Below are positions 5,216-13,596 of a stretch of 17,976 nt of DNA, piece by piece. The notes beneath the pieces are model-generated. The model worked only from the letters and a program-made list of their open reading frames with translations, searched no databases and had not been told where the DNA came from. The translations under genes were made by a program, and so were the position numbers. Numbering within the stretch: the first letter of the stretch is position 1; each line of letters starts with the position of its first letter. The stretch is from an uncultured Ruminococcus sp. (GTDB taxonomy: Bacteria; Bacillota; Clostridia; Lachnospirales; Lachnospiraceae): assembly GCA_900553885.1 (NCBI GenBank), contig USFD01000066.1:1-17976 (forward strand). The letters are read 5' to 3'.

Positions 5216-6919
5216 ATGCAGACATCAGCGGAATTAAGTAGTTTACTTTCCCGGATTGACCACAGAGGTTATCCGGCTTATAAGGATACAAAAGGAATGT
5301 ACCAGTTCCCGGGGTACGTTCTGTCGATTGATCATGTTCAGGGGGATCCGTTTGCGTCCCCGTCCAAATTGAGTATACATGTAAAGGGGAAGACGGCGGC
5401 ATTTCCCCGGGAACTGTATAAGGAAAGACATCAGAGAATTGCGCTTCAGGATGAGCTGACCAGGAGGTTCGGAAGAGAGGCGGAGCAGTTCGCATTCAAG
5501 GCAAAGGGTTCGGGAAAGAGCGGACTCATTTCCGTAAGCCGCTGCGGCCAGGAGGTGCTGGAGCGTACGGCGTGTACGCTGGATCCGGCAGACGGAGATA
5601 TTGTGATGCGGTTTGAGGTGGGATTTCCGGCCAATGGCCGTACGATCAATGCCAGGGAGCTGGAGAAGATTTTATTTGATTTTCTGCCCCGCTGTGCGAA
5701 GAATTCCCTTTTCTATAAAAATCTTGATCCGAAACGTCTCAGGGAGTTGATTGATCTGGCAGAAGACCAGCAGTATATCCGAGATATGCTTCCGCAGCTG
5801 GGGCTATGCGCTTTCGTGGCGGACGGCAGCGTTCTGCCAAGAGAGTCCGGGATTTCTTCCCGGCCTATGAAGGGCGGCGTTAAATTCAAATCTCCGGAAG
5901 AGATGAAAGTAACACTGGATCTGCCGCACAAAGGGAAAATTACCGGTATGGGAATCCGGAAAGGAATCACACTTATTGTAGGCGGCGGCTATCACGGAAA
6001 ATCCACCCTGCTTAAAGCGCTGGAGCTGGGCGTTTACAATCATATTGCGGGGGATGGAAGAGAATATGTAATTACGGATGACACAGCTGTGAAGATCCGG
6101 GCGGAAGATGGAAGAAGTATCCGGAAGACGGACATTTCCATGTTTATCAACGACCTGCCCAACGGGAAGGATACGGTCGGCTTTGTCACGGAGGATGCCA
6201 GCGGAAGTACATCCCAGGCGGCCAATGTAGTAGAGAGTATAGAGGCGGGGACTTCCCTTCTGCTGATTGATGAAGATACCAGCGCCACGAACTTTATGAT
6301 CCGGGATGAGCTGATGCAGCGGGTCATTCACAGAGATATGGAGCCGATTACGCCTTTTATCGACCGGATCCGGGAGCTGTATGAAGATTACGGCATTTCT
6401 ACGGTTATTGTCGCGGGAAGTTCGGGCGCATATTTCCACATTGCGGACCGTATTATCCAGATGGACCGGTATGTGCCGAAGGATATTACTGTTTATGCCA
6501 AAAAGGAAGCAGAAAGTTTTCCTATGATCAGCGGACCGGACAAGCCGGCGGAAAAGCCGGATTTTGTCCGGTGCCCCAGATCCTCCCAGGCGTTTAAAGG
6601 CGGCGACAGAATAAAAATGAAAACCCTTGCCAGGGAAGGCGTGATGATTCAGAAGGAGACGATAGATCTCAGATATGTGGAGCAGATTACAGACAGCGAA
6701 CAGGTGACGGCGCTGGGATACTGTGTGAAGTACGCGCAGAAAAATATCCTGGACGGCAGGAAAACTCTGAGACAGGTTGTAGATGCGCTGGAAGAGGTGA
6801 TGGAGTCCCGGACACTGGCCGGGCTCTGTGAAAGCCGGTCTTCTGTTGCAGGTATGGCAAGACCGAGACGGCAGGAGATTTTTGCCTGCTTTAACCGGTA
6901 CAGAAGTCTGAAACTGTAA
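5216..6919 (+). CDS. Predicted ATPase of the ABC class (PF09818)
   Basis: A 567-residue soluble protein matching the PF09818 family in full length. The N-terminal conserved segment (about 18-55, with IDHVQGDPFASPSK) and a mixed region precede the nucleotide-binding core. The core has a Walker A GGGYHGKST (256-264), a signature-like DASGSTSQA (327-335) and a Walker B SLLLIDEDTS (347-356), with a switch-like GSSGAYF near 401. No membrane segments are seen. The family is found in bacteria and in trypanosome mitochondria, where the homologue MRB1590 is an RNA-editing factor with an RNA-binding pore; the bacterial role is not established. AAAGGAG precedes the ATG. It follows the structured element by 88 bases. 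Confidence 0.9.
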   Translation: MQTSAELSSLLSRIDHRGYPAYKDTKGMYQFPGYVLSIDHVQGDPFASPSKLSIHVKGKTAAFPRELYKERHQRIALQDELTRRFGREAEQFAFKAKGSGKSGLISVSRCGQEVLERTACTLDPADGDIVMRFEVGFPANGRTINARELEKILFDFLPRCAKNSLFYKNLDPKRLRELIDLAEDQQYIRDMLPQLGLCAFVADGSVLPRESGISSRPMKGGVKFKSPEEMKVTLDLPHKGKITGMGIRKGITLIVGGGYHGKSTLLKALELGVYNHIAGDGREYVITDDTAVKIRAEDGRSIRKTDISMFINDLPNGKDTVGFVTEDASGSTSQAANVVESIEAGTSLLLIDEDTSATNFMIRDELMQRVIHRDMEPITPFIDRIRELYEDYGISTVIVAGSSGAYFHIADRIIQMDRYVPKDITVYAKKEAESFPMISGPDKPAEKPDFVRCPRSSQAFKGGDRIKMKTLAREGVMIQKETIDLRYVEQITDSEQVTALGYCVKYAQKNILDGRKTLRQVVDALEEVMESRTLAGLCESRSSVAGMARPRRQEIFACFNRYRSLKL

Positions 6920-6989
6920 TGCGGCGAAGAAAGAGCGCAGAGAGAAAAAGCAGATTTGCGCGCTGTATGCGGCACATGATCTTACAGTG

Positions 6990-7018
6990 ATGACAACAGC
7001 GGAAAATAATAATATAAT
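6990..7018 (+). promoter_or_regulatory. Promoter candidate before the tRNA-deacylase gene
   Basis: ATGACA (6990-6995) and a perfect TATAAT (7013-7018) are separated by 17 bases. The predicted start near 7025 leaves a leader of about 17 bases carrying only the GGAGGA ribosome binding site. The short leader is unusual but workable. Confidence 0.5.
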
Positions 7019-7041
7019 AAGAAGGACGGAGGAAATGCAGA

Positions 7042-7581
7042 ATGCAGTTAGTGGACGGAAGACCGGAAAATACGGAAGGAAGACTGGAAAAAGAAATACG
7101 GGTCTATGATTTTCTGGACTCTCTGGGGGTGCGGTACAAGCGGATTGACCATGAGGCGGCTATGACAATGGAGGCCTGCGAAGAGATTGACCGGACGCTG
7201 GGAGAGGGTGCGGCGATCTGCAAGAATCTTTTTCTGTGCAACCGGCAGGAGACAGAATTCTATCTTCTGCTGATACCGGGGGAGAAACCGTTTAAGACAA
7301 AATATCTGTCTGCCCAGATCGGATCCTCCCGTCTGTCCTTCGGAAAACCGGAATACATGGAGAAGTATCTGGATATTACGCCGGGATCGGTGAGCGTGCT
7401 GGGGCTGATGAATGACCGGGAGAAAAAGGTACGTCTTCTTATTGATGAAGATGTCCTGAAGAAGCCGTATTTTGCCTGCCATCCCTGCATTAATACATCC
7501 AGTCTCCGGTTTGACATGCAAGACCTGACCGGGAAGATTATCCCGGCGATGGAGCACGAACCGACAATTGTGAACCTGTAA
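7042..7581 (+). CDS. YbaK/ProX-type prolyl-tRNA deacylase
   Basis: A 179-residue cytoplasmic trans-editing enzyme of the YbaK/aminoacyl-tRNA deacylase domain, ProX (PrdX) subgroup, which hydrolyses mischarged Ala-tRNAPro or similar. Visible family features are IDHEAAMTMEAC (about 35-46), the conserved lysine in CKNLFL (K61), the KTKYLSAQIG block, LDITPGSVSVLGL (about 110-122), and FACHPCINTSSL near the C-terminus. Length suits the ProX subgroup. GGAGGA at 7028-7033 selects the ATG at 7042 over an out-of-frame ATG at 7035. It is followed after 27 bases by the next gene, probably in one transcript. Confidence 0.88.
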   Translation: MQLVDGRPENTEGRLEKEIRVYDFLDSLGVRYKRIDHEAAMTMEACEEIDRTLGEGAAICKNLFLCNRQETEFYLLLIPGEKPFKTKYLSAQIGSSRLSFGKPEYMEKYLDITPGSVSVLGLMNDREKKVRLLIDEDVLKKPYFACHPCINTSSLRFDMQDLTGKIIPAMEHEPTIVNL

Positions 7582-7608
7582 AGATGCTGTGAGAGAGGAG
7601 AAGGCGTC

Positions 7609-8346
7609 ATGACGGAAGATAAAACATTGAGAGATACAGAAGCGGAAAAAAGATCTGAAACGGAAGTGCCGGAAAATGCAGATGTACAGACAGATTCGGA
7701 AAGGGAGCAGCCTTCTTTGGAGCAGCCGGATACCTCCCTTTACGACAGATTGTATGCAGAAGTTTCCGGAGACGAAGACAGCCCGCAGCCGGAAGATTAT
7801 GGCGAAAAGGCAGATGAGGGAAGAAAGACGGAGGAGACTGCGTCTGATCCGGAGGAAAACCGGACAGAATCTGCAGGCTGGTCCCGGGAAAATGCCGGAA
7901 AAGCAGAGCAGGGATCCGGACGGCAGGAAGAACAGTCAGGAAAAGCGGAAGAAGCTGCCCCGGAGCCGGAACAGAGGACGGCAGAGCCGGGACCGGAACC
8001 GGCAGGACAGGCTGCGGGAGCCGGAACGGACCGGAAACCGGGCAGCCGCTTTTTCCGTTTCTTTACAGGAGAGGGAAAATATATCCGGGAACAGGCTGTT
8101 CTTTCCCGGATCGACAACGAGCATCTGATGGATTATCTTCTCCTTGAGCAGAAACGGTATGAAAGCGAGCAAAAACACCGGGATGAGAGAGGAAAGCAGA
8201 TTCTTTCCGCTTTTCAGCTGGCTGTATCGCTGGCAGCGATCGTGGCGGTAATCGGCTTCCTGAAAGATGAGCCCACGGTGCTTGTCAATATTCTGTATAT
8301 TATTGGAATTATAGCAGCAGCCTGGCTGTGGAAGATGAAAAAATAA
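7609..8346 (+). CDS. Acidic disordered protein with two C-terminal membrane helices
   Basis: A 245-residue protein of no family I recognise. Residues 1-145 are rich in Glu, Pro, Gly, Ala and Gln and look disordered. A basic and aromatic segment (GSRFFRFFTGEGKYIR, about 145-160) leads into an amphipathic, probably coiled-coil stretch with LMDYLLLEQKRYESEQKHRDERGKQ (about 173-197). Two hydrophobic helices follow (about 199-217 and 224-241), and the protein ends WKMKK. The layout suggests a membrane-anchored protein with a long cytoplasmic acidic tail. GAGAGGAGAAGG precedes the ATG. It sits between a tRNA-editing and a tRNA-modifying gene. The real-gene call rests on spacing, the binding site and the membrane segments. 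Confidence 0.75.
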   Translation: MTEDKTLRDTEAEKRSETEVPENADVQTDSEREQPSLEQPDTSLYDRLYAEVSGDEDSPQPEDYGEKADEGRKTEETASDPEENRTESAGWSRENAGKAEQGSGRQEEQSGKAEEAAPEPEQRTAEPGPEPAGQAAGAGTDRKPGSRFFRFFTGEGKYIREQAVLSRIDNEHLMDYLLLEQKRYESEQKHRDERGKQILSAFQLAVSLAAIVAVIGFLKDEPTVLVNILYIIGIIAAAWLWKMKK

Positions 8347-8365
8347 TTCGAAGGAGAACGGTGCG

Positions 8366-8929
8366 GTGGAAAACTGGCAGGTTACAGACTGGGTGAGGCA
8401 TTTCATCCGGGAACAGGTAAGAGAAGGAGATCTGTGCATTGACGCTACAATGGGCAACGGAAATGATACCCTCCTTCTGGCGCGGCTTGTGGGACCTGAG
8501 GGTCATGTAATGGCCTTTGACATACAGGAACGGGCACTGGAAAATACTGCAGAAAGGCTGAAACAGGAGGGACTTGAAAAGAACTGCACATTGTTTCTCC
8601 GGTCCCATGAAGATCTGTCGTGCTGCGCGGAGGCGGGAAGCATCTCCTGTATTGTATTTAATCTCGGATATCTGCCCGGCGGGAGCCATGAGACAGCCAC
8701 CACCGGAGAAACGACTCTCCGGGCGGTGAGGGAAGGTCTTGCGCTTCTGAAGAAGAAGGGGCTGATGACAATCTGTGTCTACAGCGGGGGAGACAGTGGA
8801 TTTGAAGAAAAAGATGCGGTTCTTTCATTTGTAAAAGGGCTGAATCCCCGGGAGTATCTGGTAATACAGTCGGAGTATGTGAACCGGCCCAATCATCCGC
8901 CGGTGCCGGTTCTGATTATTAAGCTTTAA
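8366..8929 (+). CDS. mnmM: tRNA nm5(s2)U34 methyltransferase MnmM (YtqB family)
   Basis: A 187-residue class I SAM-dependent methyltransferase of the YtqB family (PF06962). The SAM site shows as DATMGNGNDTLLLA (26-39), followed by an acidic FDIQ at the end of strand 2 (D52). The family motif NLGYLPGG (99-106) is the proposed catalytic segment, followed by TTGETTLRA. Bacillus subtilis YtqB was identified as MnmM, which makes the methyl group of mnm5s2U at the tRNA wobble position. The start is GTG at 8366, with AAGGAG 9 bases upstream and 19 bases after the previous stop. A strong terminator follows at 8977. Confidence 0.9.
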   Translation: MENWQVTDWVRHFIREQVREGDLCIDATMGNGNDTLLLARLVGPEGHVMAFDIQERALENTAERLKQEGLEKNCTLFLRSHEDLSCCAEAGSISCIVFNLGYLPGGSHETATTGETTLRAVREGLALLKKKGLMTICVYSGGDSGFEEKDAVLSFVKGLNPREYLVIQSEYVNRPNHPPVPVLIIKL

Positions 8930-8976
8930 CATAGAAAATTATGAATGAAAATCATACTGTAAGGGTACACTGATAA

Positions 8977-9028
8977 GGGTGCTGTGAAATCTGTGACAGA
9001 GAGACGGATTTTGCAGCATCCTTTTTTA
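8977..9028 (+). terminator. Intrinsic terminator after mnmM
   Basis: GGGTGCTGTGAAATC (8977-8991) pairs over 15 positions, two of them G-U, with GATTTTGCAGCATCC (9007-9021), then TTTTTT. It closes the ATPase-to-mnmM block. Confidence 0.88.
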
Positions 9029-9111
9029 GTCAGCAGTCTGGTCAGCGGCCTTTAGAAGAGGCTGTTTTGCGGATCAGCCAGGCGGAATAAAGGAAAGGAA
9101 TTGCCCATAGT

Positions 9112-10083
9112 ATGAAGAAGTGTATCAAGACAGCGGCAGTGCTCTTACTGGCGGTTATCCTTACCGCGGCGCCGGATCACATACAGGAGATGGCGGAAAC
9201 TGCGCAGACCGATGTGGGTTCGGCAGCAGATGAGAGCGGGGAAGTCTATGGCACTGTGCTGGGAGACAGTATTGCCAGAGGATATTCCGCGGAAAAAAAT
9301 GTCCGGATTGAGTGTTACGGGAGTATTGTTATAAAGCGGAAGGCAGAGGACGAAGCCTGTCTTTATGAAATCAGAAATTATGCCAGAGACGGGCTGGACA
9401 CGGAGCAGCTGAATGAAGAGGTGCTTACGCGCAGGGAAGTTCTGCAGGATCTGGCAAAGTCAGACGTTATTCTGATCAGTACAGGTTCCAACGATCTTCT
9501 GAACCAGTGCAGATCTGTTATTGGCCGCAGCCTGGGCGGAGAGGAGGAATTTACAGATATCGGACAGGCCGTGAAAGCACTGAAAGAGAGAATCCGGGAA
9601 AATCCTCTTCTGGTTTTCCGGGTGGCTGAGGCTCTGGCCGGATGGGACTGTCAGGCTTTTGAGCAGGAATGGATCAGAATGCTGGATACAGTGACCGGGA
9701 AAAAGAAAGACGGCGCGGAGATTGTGGTAAACAATATTTACAACCCGGCGGAGCATATGGATCTGCCGGATCCGGTGAGGCGGGCGGCGGCCGGTATGAT
9801 CCGCGATATGAATGATATTATAGAAAACTATGCCCGGGAATACGGGTACAAAGCCGCAGATCTGGCGGCCTCTGACATATCGGAACATGTACAGAGCGAT
9901 GGGGTGCACCCGGATCAGACCGGACAGGAGAAGATTGCGGAGATTGTGTACGGCTGTCTGCAGCATGAAAGATGCCGGGAGACTTCCGCAGAACCGGGGG
10001 GAGAAGAACCGCAAGAGGGACAAGCACAAAAGACTGTCACATTTCCAACACAGAACGTTCACAGAAGATTGTTACCCTATTGA
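9112..10083 (+). CDS. Secreted SGNH/GDSL-family hydrolase
   Basis: A 323-residue exported esterase-like protein. A signal peptide (about 1-20, KKCIKTAAVLLLAVILTAA) is followed by the SGNH fold. The nucleophile is S53 in block I (GDSIARGYS). Block III is GSNDLL (125-130), with N127. The catalytic Asp and His are D263 and H266 in SDGVHPD. The physiological substrate (lipid, acetylated sugar or polysaccharide) cannot be told. The C-terminal 40 residues are polar and proline-rich. AAAGGAAAGGA lies upstream of the ATG. The gene ends 31 bases before the ABC ATPase start with no terminator, so it is probably first in the ABC operon. Confidence 0.85.
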   Translation: MKKCIKTAAVLLLAVILTAAPDHIQEMAETAQTDVGSAADESGEVYGTVLGDSIARGYSAEKNVRIECYGSIVIKRKAEDEACLYEIRNYARDGLDTEQLNEEVLTRREVLQDLAKSDVILISTGSNDLLNQCRSVIGRSLGGEEEFTDIGQAVKALKERIRENPLLVFRVAEALAGWDCQAFEQEWIRMLDTVTGKKKDGAEIVVNNIYNPAEHMDLPDPVRRAAAGMIRDMNDIIENYAREYGYKAADLAASDISEHVQSDGVHPDQTGQEKIAEIVYGCLQHERCRETSAEPGGEEPQEGQAQKTVTFPTQNVHRRLLPY

Positions 10084-10114
10084 GCATAAAAATACGTTTC
10101 AGGAGGGCGCAGTT

Positions 10115-11200
10115 TTGATAGAAGTGAGGAATCTGGTGAAAAAATACGGGGACCATCTTGCCGTAGACCACCTGGACTTCAAACTGGAATCCGGGAAAGT
10201 CTATGGTTTTCTGGGACCGAACGGGGCGGGAAAATCCACCACAATGAATATTATGACCGGATATCTGGGTGCCACGCAAGGCCAGGTGATCATTGGCGGT
10301 CATGATATTTTAAAAGAACCGGAGGCAGCGAAAAAGCAGATTGGGTATCTGCCGGAGCAGCCTCCTCTTTATATGGAAATGACAGTAAGGGAATATCTGG
10401 AATTTGCGGCGGAACTTAAGAAAATACCCCGGAGAAACCGGGAAGAAGCGGTAGATGAAGTGGAAAGGCTGGTAAAAGTCAAAACCGTAGAGGACAGACT
10501 GATTAAAAACCTGTCTAAAGGATACCGGCAGAGAGTGGGGCTTGCCCAGGCGGTACTCGGGTTCCCCGATATTATTATACTGGATGAGCCTACGTCAGGA
10601 CTTGACCCGAAGCAGATCATAGAGATCAGAGAACTGATCCGCAGGCTTTCAGAAAAGCATACGGTGATTTTAAGTTCTCATATTCTGGCTGAAGTGCGGG
10701 AGGTCTGCGATTATATTCTTATCATTTCCAGGGGAAAACTGGTGGCCAGTGATACACCGGAAAATCTGGAAAAAATGCTGGGCGAATCCGATACTGTGGA
10801 AATCGAGACAGAGGTTTCGCCTGCCGCGGTGGAGGATACCCTGAAAAATGTTCCCGGCATTGATCAGATTGTGATAAAAGAAACAGCGGATGGAATTACC
10901 CGCGCGCAGATCCGGGAAAAGAAAGGGGAAGATGTGAGGGGACGTATCTTTGATGCCTTTGCCGGAAACGGAATGACCCTGCTGACGCTCCGGAGACTCA
11001 GAGTCAGTCTTGAGGATGTGTTTATGGAACTGACACAGAAAGAGACTGTGCCGGAGGCGTTCCGAAGGACGGCGGAAAAGCCGGATTCTGAAAAAGCGCA
11101 GGATCCGGAATGGAATCCGGAAGATGACCCGGAGCAGGATTTCCTGCAGAGCAGCGAAAAGGACGGAGAGGGGGACGATATCGATGACAGCAGTTTATAA
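10115..11200 (+). CDS. ABC transporter ATP-binding protein, GldA-like
   Basis: A 361-residue ABC ATPase of the ABC-2 exporter class. I chose a TTG start at 10115 because AGGAGGG lies 7-8 bases upstream and the protein then begins MIEVRNLVKKYG, as the family does. The open frame upstream overlaps the previous gene and is not coding. Walker A is GPNGAGKST (34-42), the signature is LSKGYRQ (133-139), and Walker B is IIILDEP (153-159). A C-terminal GldA-type regulatory segment follows (about 210-310), then an unusual acidic tail of about 45 residues. It should power the permease encoded directly downstream, whose start overlaps this gene by 17 bases. Confidence 0.9.
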   Translation: MIEVRNLVKKYGDHLAVDHLDFKLESGKVYGFLGPNGAGKSTTMNIMTGYLGATQGQVIIGGHDILKEPEAAKKQIGYLPEQPPLYMEMTVREYLEFAAELKKIPRRNREEAVDEVERLVKVKTVEDRLIKNLSKGYRQRVGLAQAVLGFPDIIILDEPTSGLDPKQIIEIRELIRRLSEKHTVILSSHILAEVREVCDYILIISRGKLVASDTPENLEKMLGESDTVEIETEVSPAAVEDTLKNVPGIDQIVIKETADGITRAQIREKKGEDVRGRIFDAFAGNGMTLLTLRRLRVSLEDVFMELTQKETVPEAFRRTAEKPDSEKAQDPEWNPEDDPEQDFLQSSEKDGEGDDIDDSSL

Positions 11201-12050
11201 AAGAGAACTGAGAGCGTATTTTCAGTCTATGACCGGTCCGGTGTTTATTGCATTTCTCCTGGCGTTTACGGGGATCTACTTTGTGGCCTACAATCTGTCG
11301 GCGGGGTATCCCTATTTCTCTTATACTTTGTCCGGATCCCTGATTGTTTTTCTTGTGGGAATTCCGCTCATAACGATGAGAAGCTTTTCGGAGGAAAGGC
11401 GCAGCAGAACGGATCAGCTTCTTCTGACGGCTCCTGTAAGCCTGTTCCGTATTGTGATGGGCAAATATCTCGCTATGGTTACGGTGATTGCGGTGCCGAA
11501 TGTGATTTTCTGTATTTATCCGCTGATCATCCGCTCCCAGGGAAACGCTTATCTGATAGTGGACTATATTTCGATTTTTGTATTTTTTCTGCTTGGCTGT
11601 GTGTATGCGGCTATCGGTATGTTTATTTCCGCTCTGACGGAGAGCCAGATGATTGCTTTTATCAGTACGTTCGGTATTCTTCTTGTGCTCTATCTCTGGG
11701 ACGGGATCTTATCCCTGCTCCCGTCTTCTGCTGTAAGCGGACTGGCCGGAGTGCTCATCATACTGGCGGCAGCAGTGGTTTATATTTATCATATGACAGA
11801 CAACATTACACTGGCCGGAATCGTTAGTGTGATCGGCGCGGCGGCAGCGGTCATACTTTATATTGTAAAAACCGGCCTGTTTGAAAATCTGCTGTCTGAT
11901 CTGCTGGGAAGGCTGGCGCTTGCCAATGTGTTTACGGATATTACGTCAAACAGTATTGTGGATGTGACAGGGATCGCGTTATATCTGTCAATTATAGCTG
12001 TATTTGTATTCCTTACAGTGCAGACGATTCAGAAGAGACGTTGGAGTTAG
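11184..12050 (+). CDS. ABC-2 type permease, GldF-like
   Basis: A 288-residue integral membrane protein with about six hydrophobic helices. It begins MTAVYKRELRAYFQSMTGPV, typical of ABC-2 permeases of the gliding-motility/nitrous-oxide-maturation type, with a conserved MRSFSEERRSRTDQLLLTAP loop after helix 2. The ATG at 11184 lies inside the end of the ATPase gene (17-base overlap) and follows a GGAGAGGGGG binding site. An earlier in-frame ATG at 11124 would put polar residues in front of the family start. The overlap implies translational coupling with the ATPase. Its substrate is unknown. Confidence 0.9.
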   Translation: MTAVYKRELRAYFQSMTGPVFIAFLLAFTGIYFVAYNLSAGYPYFSYTLSGSLIVFLVGIPLITMRSFSEERRSRTDQLLLTAPVSLFRIVMGKYLAMVTVIAVPNVIFCIYPLIIRSQGNAYLIVDYISIFVFFLLGCVYAAIGMFISALTESQMIAFISTFGILLVLYLWDGILSLLPSSAVSGLAGVLIILAAAVVYIYHMTDNITLAGIVSVIGAAAAVILYIVKTGLFENLLSDLLGRLALANVFTDITSNSIVDVTGIALYLSIIAVFVFLTVQTIQKRRWS

Positions 12051-12063
12051 GAGGGCGCAGACG

Positions 12064-13596
12064 GTGGAAAAAAGAAAGAGGATAAGAAGAAAAGCCGGAA
12101 GGATCTTCGGTACGGCAGGAACAAAAAACGGTGTGTACAGCGTCGGTCTGACAGTAATCGTGCTTGCCGTTGTAATAGTATTTAATCTGATCATAGGACA
12201 GATTCCCGAAGCCTACAGAAATATAGATGTCAGCAGCACAAAAATATATGATGTATCAGACACCACCCGGGAGTTCCTCTCAGGCCTGGATAAAGAGGTT
12301 GATATGACGGTGCTTGCAGTAAGAGACGATACAGATGAACGGATCGTAACATTTATCAGTAAGTACGCAGCGCTGTCAGGAGAAATCCATGTGGAATGGA
12401 TTGACCCGGTGCTCCATCCCGGCGCGCTGACAGAATATAATGCTTCGGAAAATTCCATTGTCGTTTCCTGCGGGGATACCGGAAAGACTACAACCGTTTC
12501 TTTCGATGATATTCTGGTTATGGACAGTTATTCCTACTATTATTATGGAACAACTTCCTATACCGAGTTTGACGGGGACGGACAGCTTACCGGTGCGGTA
12601 AACTATGTGACAAACGAGACGGAGAGAAAGATATATCAGTCCGAAGGACACGGGGAGAGCAGCCTCTCTGATACGATAACGGATCTGCTGGATAAGAGCA
12701 GCTGTACTCTTTCCGAGGTAAATCTTCTGATGACAGATGCTGTGCCGGATGACTGCGATCTGTTCCTGATGTACGCTCCTGCTGTCGACCTGACGGAAGA
12801 GGAGGTTCAGATGCTGGGAAATTATCTGGACGGCGGCGGAAAAGTGATGATTCTGCTTGGAGAAATGGGAGGTGCAGAACTTCCCAATCTGTCGGCACTG
12901 ATGGAAGAATATGGAATCGGGGCTGCAGATGGATATATTGCGGATCCGTCCAGATGTTATCAGAATAATCCCTATTATATCTTCCCGGAACTTTCTGTGT
13001 CAGGTGATATGGCAGCAGGCATCAGCTCGGGGATGGTGCTCCTGACAAATGCCCATGGGCTGGAACTTACCGATCCTGCCAGAGATGCAATCACTACAAC
13101 GGAATTTATGTCCTCATCGGATCAGGCCTTTGCGGTAACGGAGAACAGCCAGGAGCAGGGACGCTATACGCTGGGGGCAGTGGCGGTGGAGTCTGTCGCT
13201 CAGACGGAAACCAATACACTGGATGATGAGGGGGACAGTTCAAAGACAGATTCCGGCGGAACAGATACGGCAGAGGAGGAAGATGCAGCTCCTGATACGG
13301 ATCAAAGTGCAGATGAGAACCAGGAGAGCAGGCTTACCGTGATCTCCGGAGCCAGCCTGATCGATCAGCAGATTACGGATACCTTTACCACGCTGGAGAA
13401 CACAACCCTGTTTATGAATGCAGTGACAGCGAATTTCGATGGAGTCCGGAACCTTTCGATTGAGCCGAAAAGCCTTGGCGTAGAGTACAATACTGTGCAG
13501 CATACAGGCCTGTTCAGTCTGCTGACGGTATTCGGCATTCCTGCCGTGGTTATTGTCGGCGGATTTGTTGTCTGGTTCAGACGGAGAAAGAGGTGA
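12064..13596 (+). CDS. GldG-like ABC-associated auxiliary protein (PF09822)
   Basis: A 510-residue protein of the GldG / ABC-type uncharacterised transport family. The GTG at 12064 follows GGAGG by 9 bases. An N-terminal membrane helix (about 26-46) is followed by a long extracytoplasmic region. This contains the family's intracellular-flagellar-transport-like fold, with YDVSDTTREFL and FLMYAPAVDLTEEEVQMLGNYLDGGGKVMILLGE. A low-complexity Asp/Glu/Thr/Ser stretch (about 405-435) precedes the end of the domain. A C-terminal membrane helix and RRRKR tail close it. In Bacteroidetes GldG works with GldA and GldF in gliding and secretion. The job in Firmicutes is unknown. Confidence 0.88.
   Translation: MEKRKRIRRKAGRIFGTAGTKNGVYSVGLTVIVLAVVIVFNLIIGQIPEAYRNIDVSSTKIYDVSDTTREFLSGLDKEVDMTVLAVRDDTDERIVTFISKYAALSGEIHVEWIDPVLHPGALTEYNASENSIVVSCGDTGKTTTVSFDDILVMDSYSYYYYGTTSYTEFDGDGQLTGAVNYVTNETERKIYQSEGHGESSLSDTITDLLDKSSCTLSEVNLLMTDAVPDDCDLFLMYAPAVDLTEEEVQMLGNYLDGGGKVMILLGEMGGAELPNLSALMEEYGIGAADGYIADPSRCYQNNPYYIFPELSVSGDMAAGISSGMVLLTNAHGLELTDPARDAITTTEFMSSSDQAFAVTENSQEQGRYTLGAVAVESVAQTETNTLDDEGDSSKTDSGGTDTAEEEDAAPDTDQSADENQESRLTVISGASLIDQQITDTFTTLENTTLFMNAVTANFDGVRNLSIEPKSLGVEYNTVQHTGLFSLLTVFGIPAVVIVGGFVVWFRRRKR

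Noticed and set aside
5010..5495. Leftward frame of 161 codons across the element and the ATPase start
   Set aside because: It is antisense to the ATPase N-terminus and to the repeat arm, without support.
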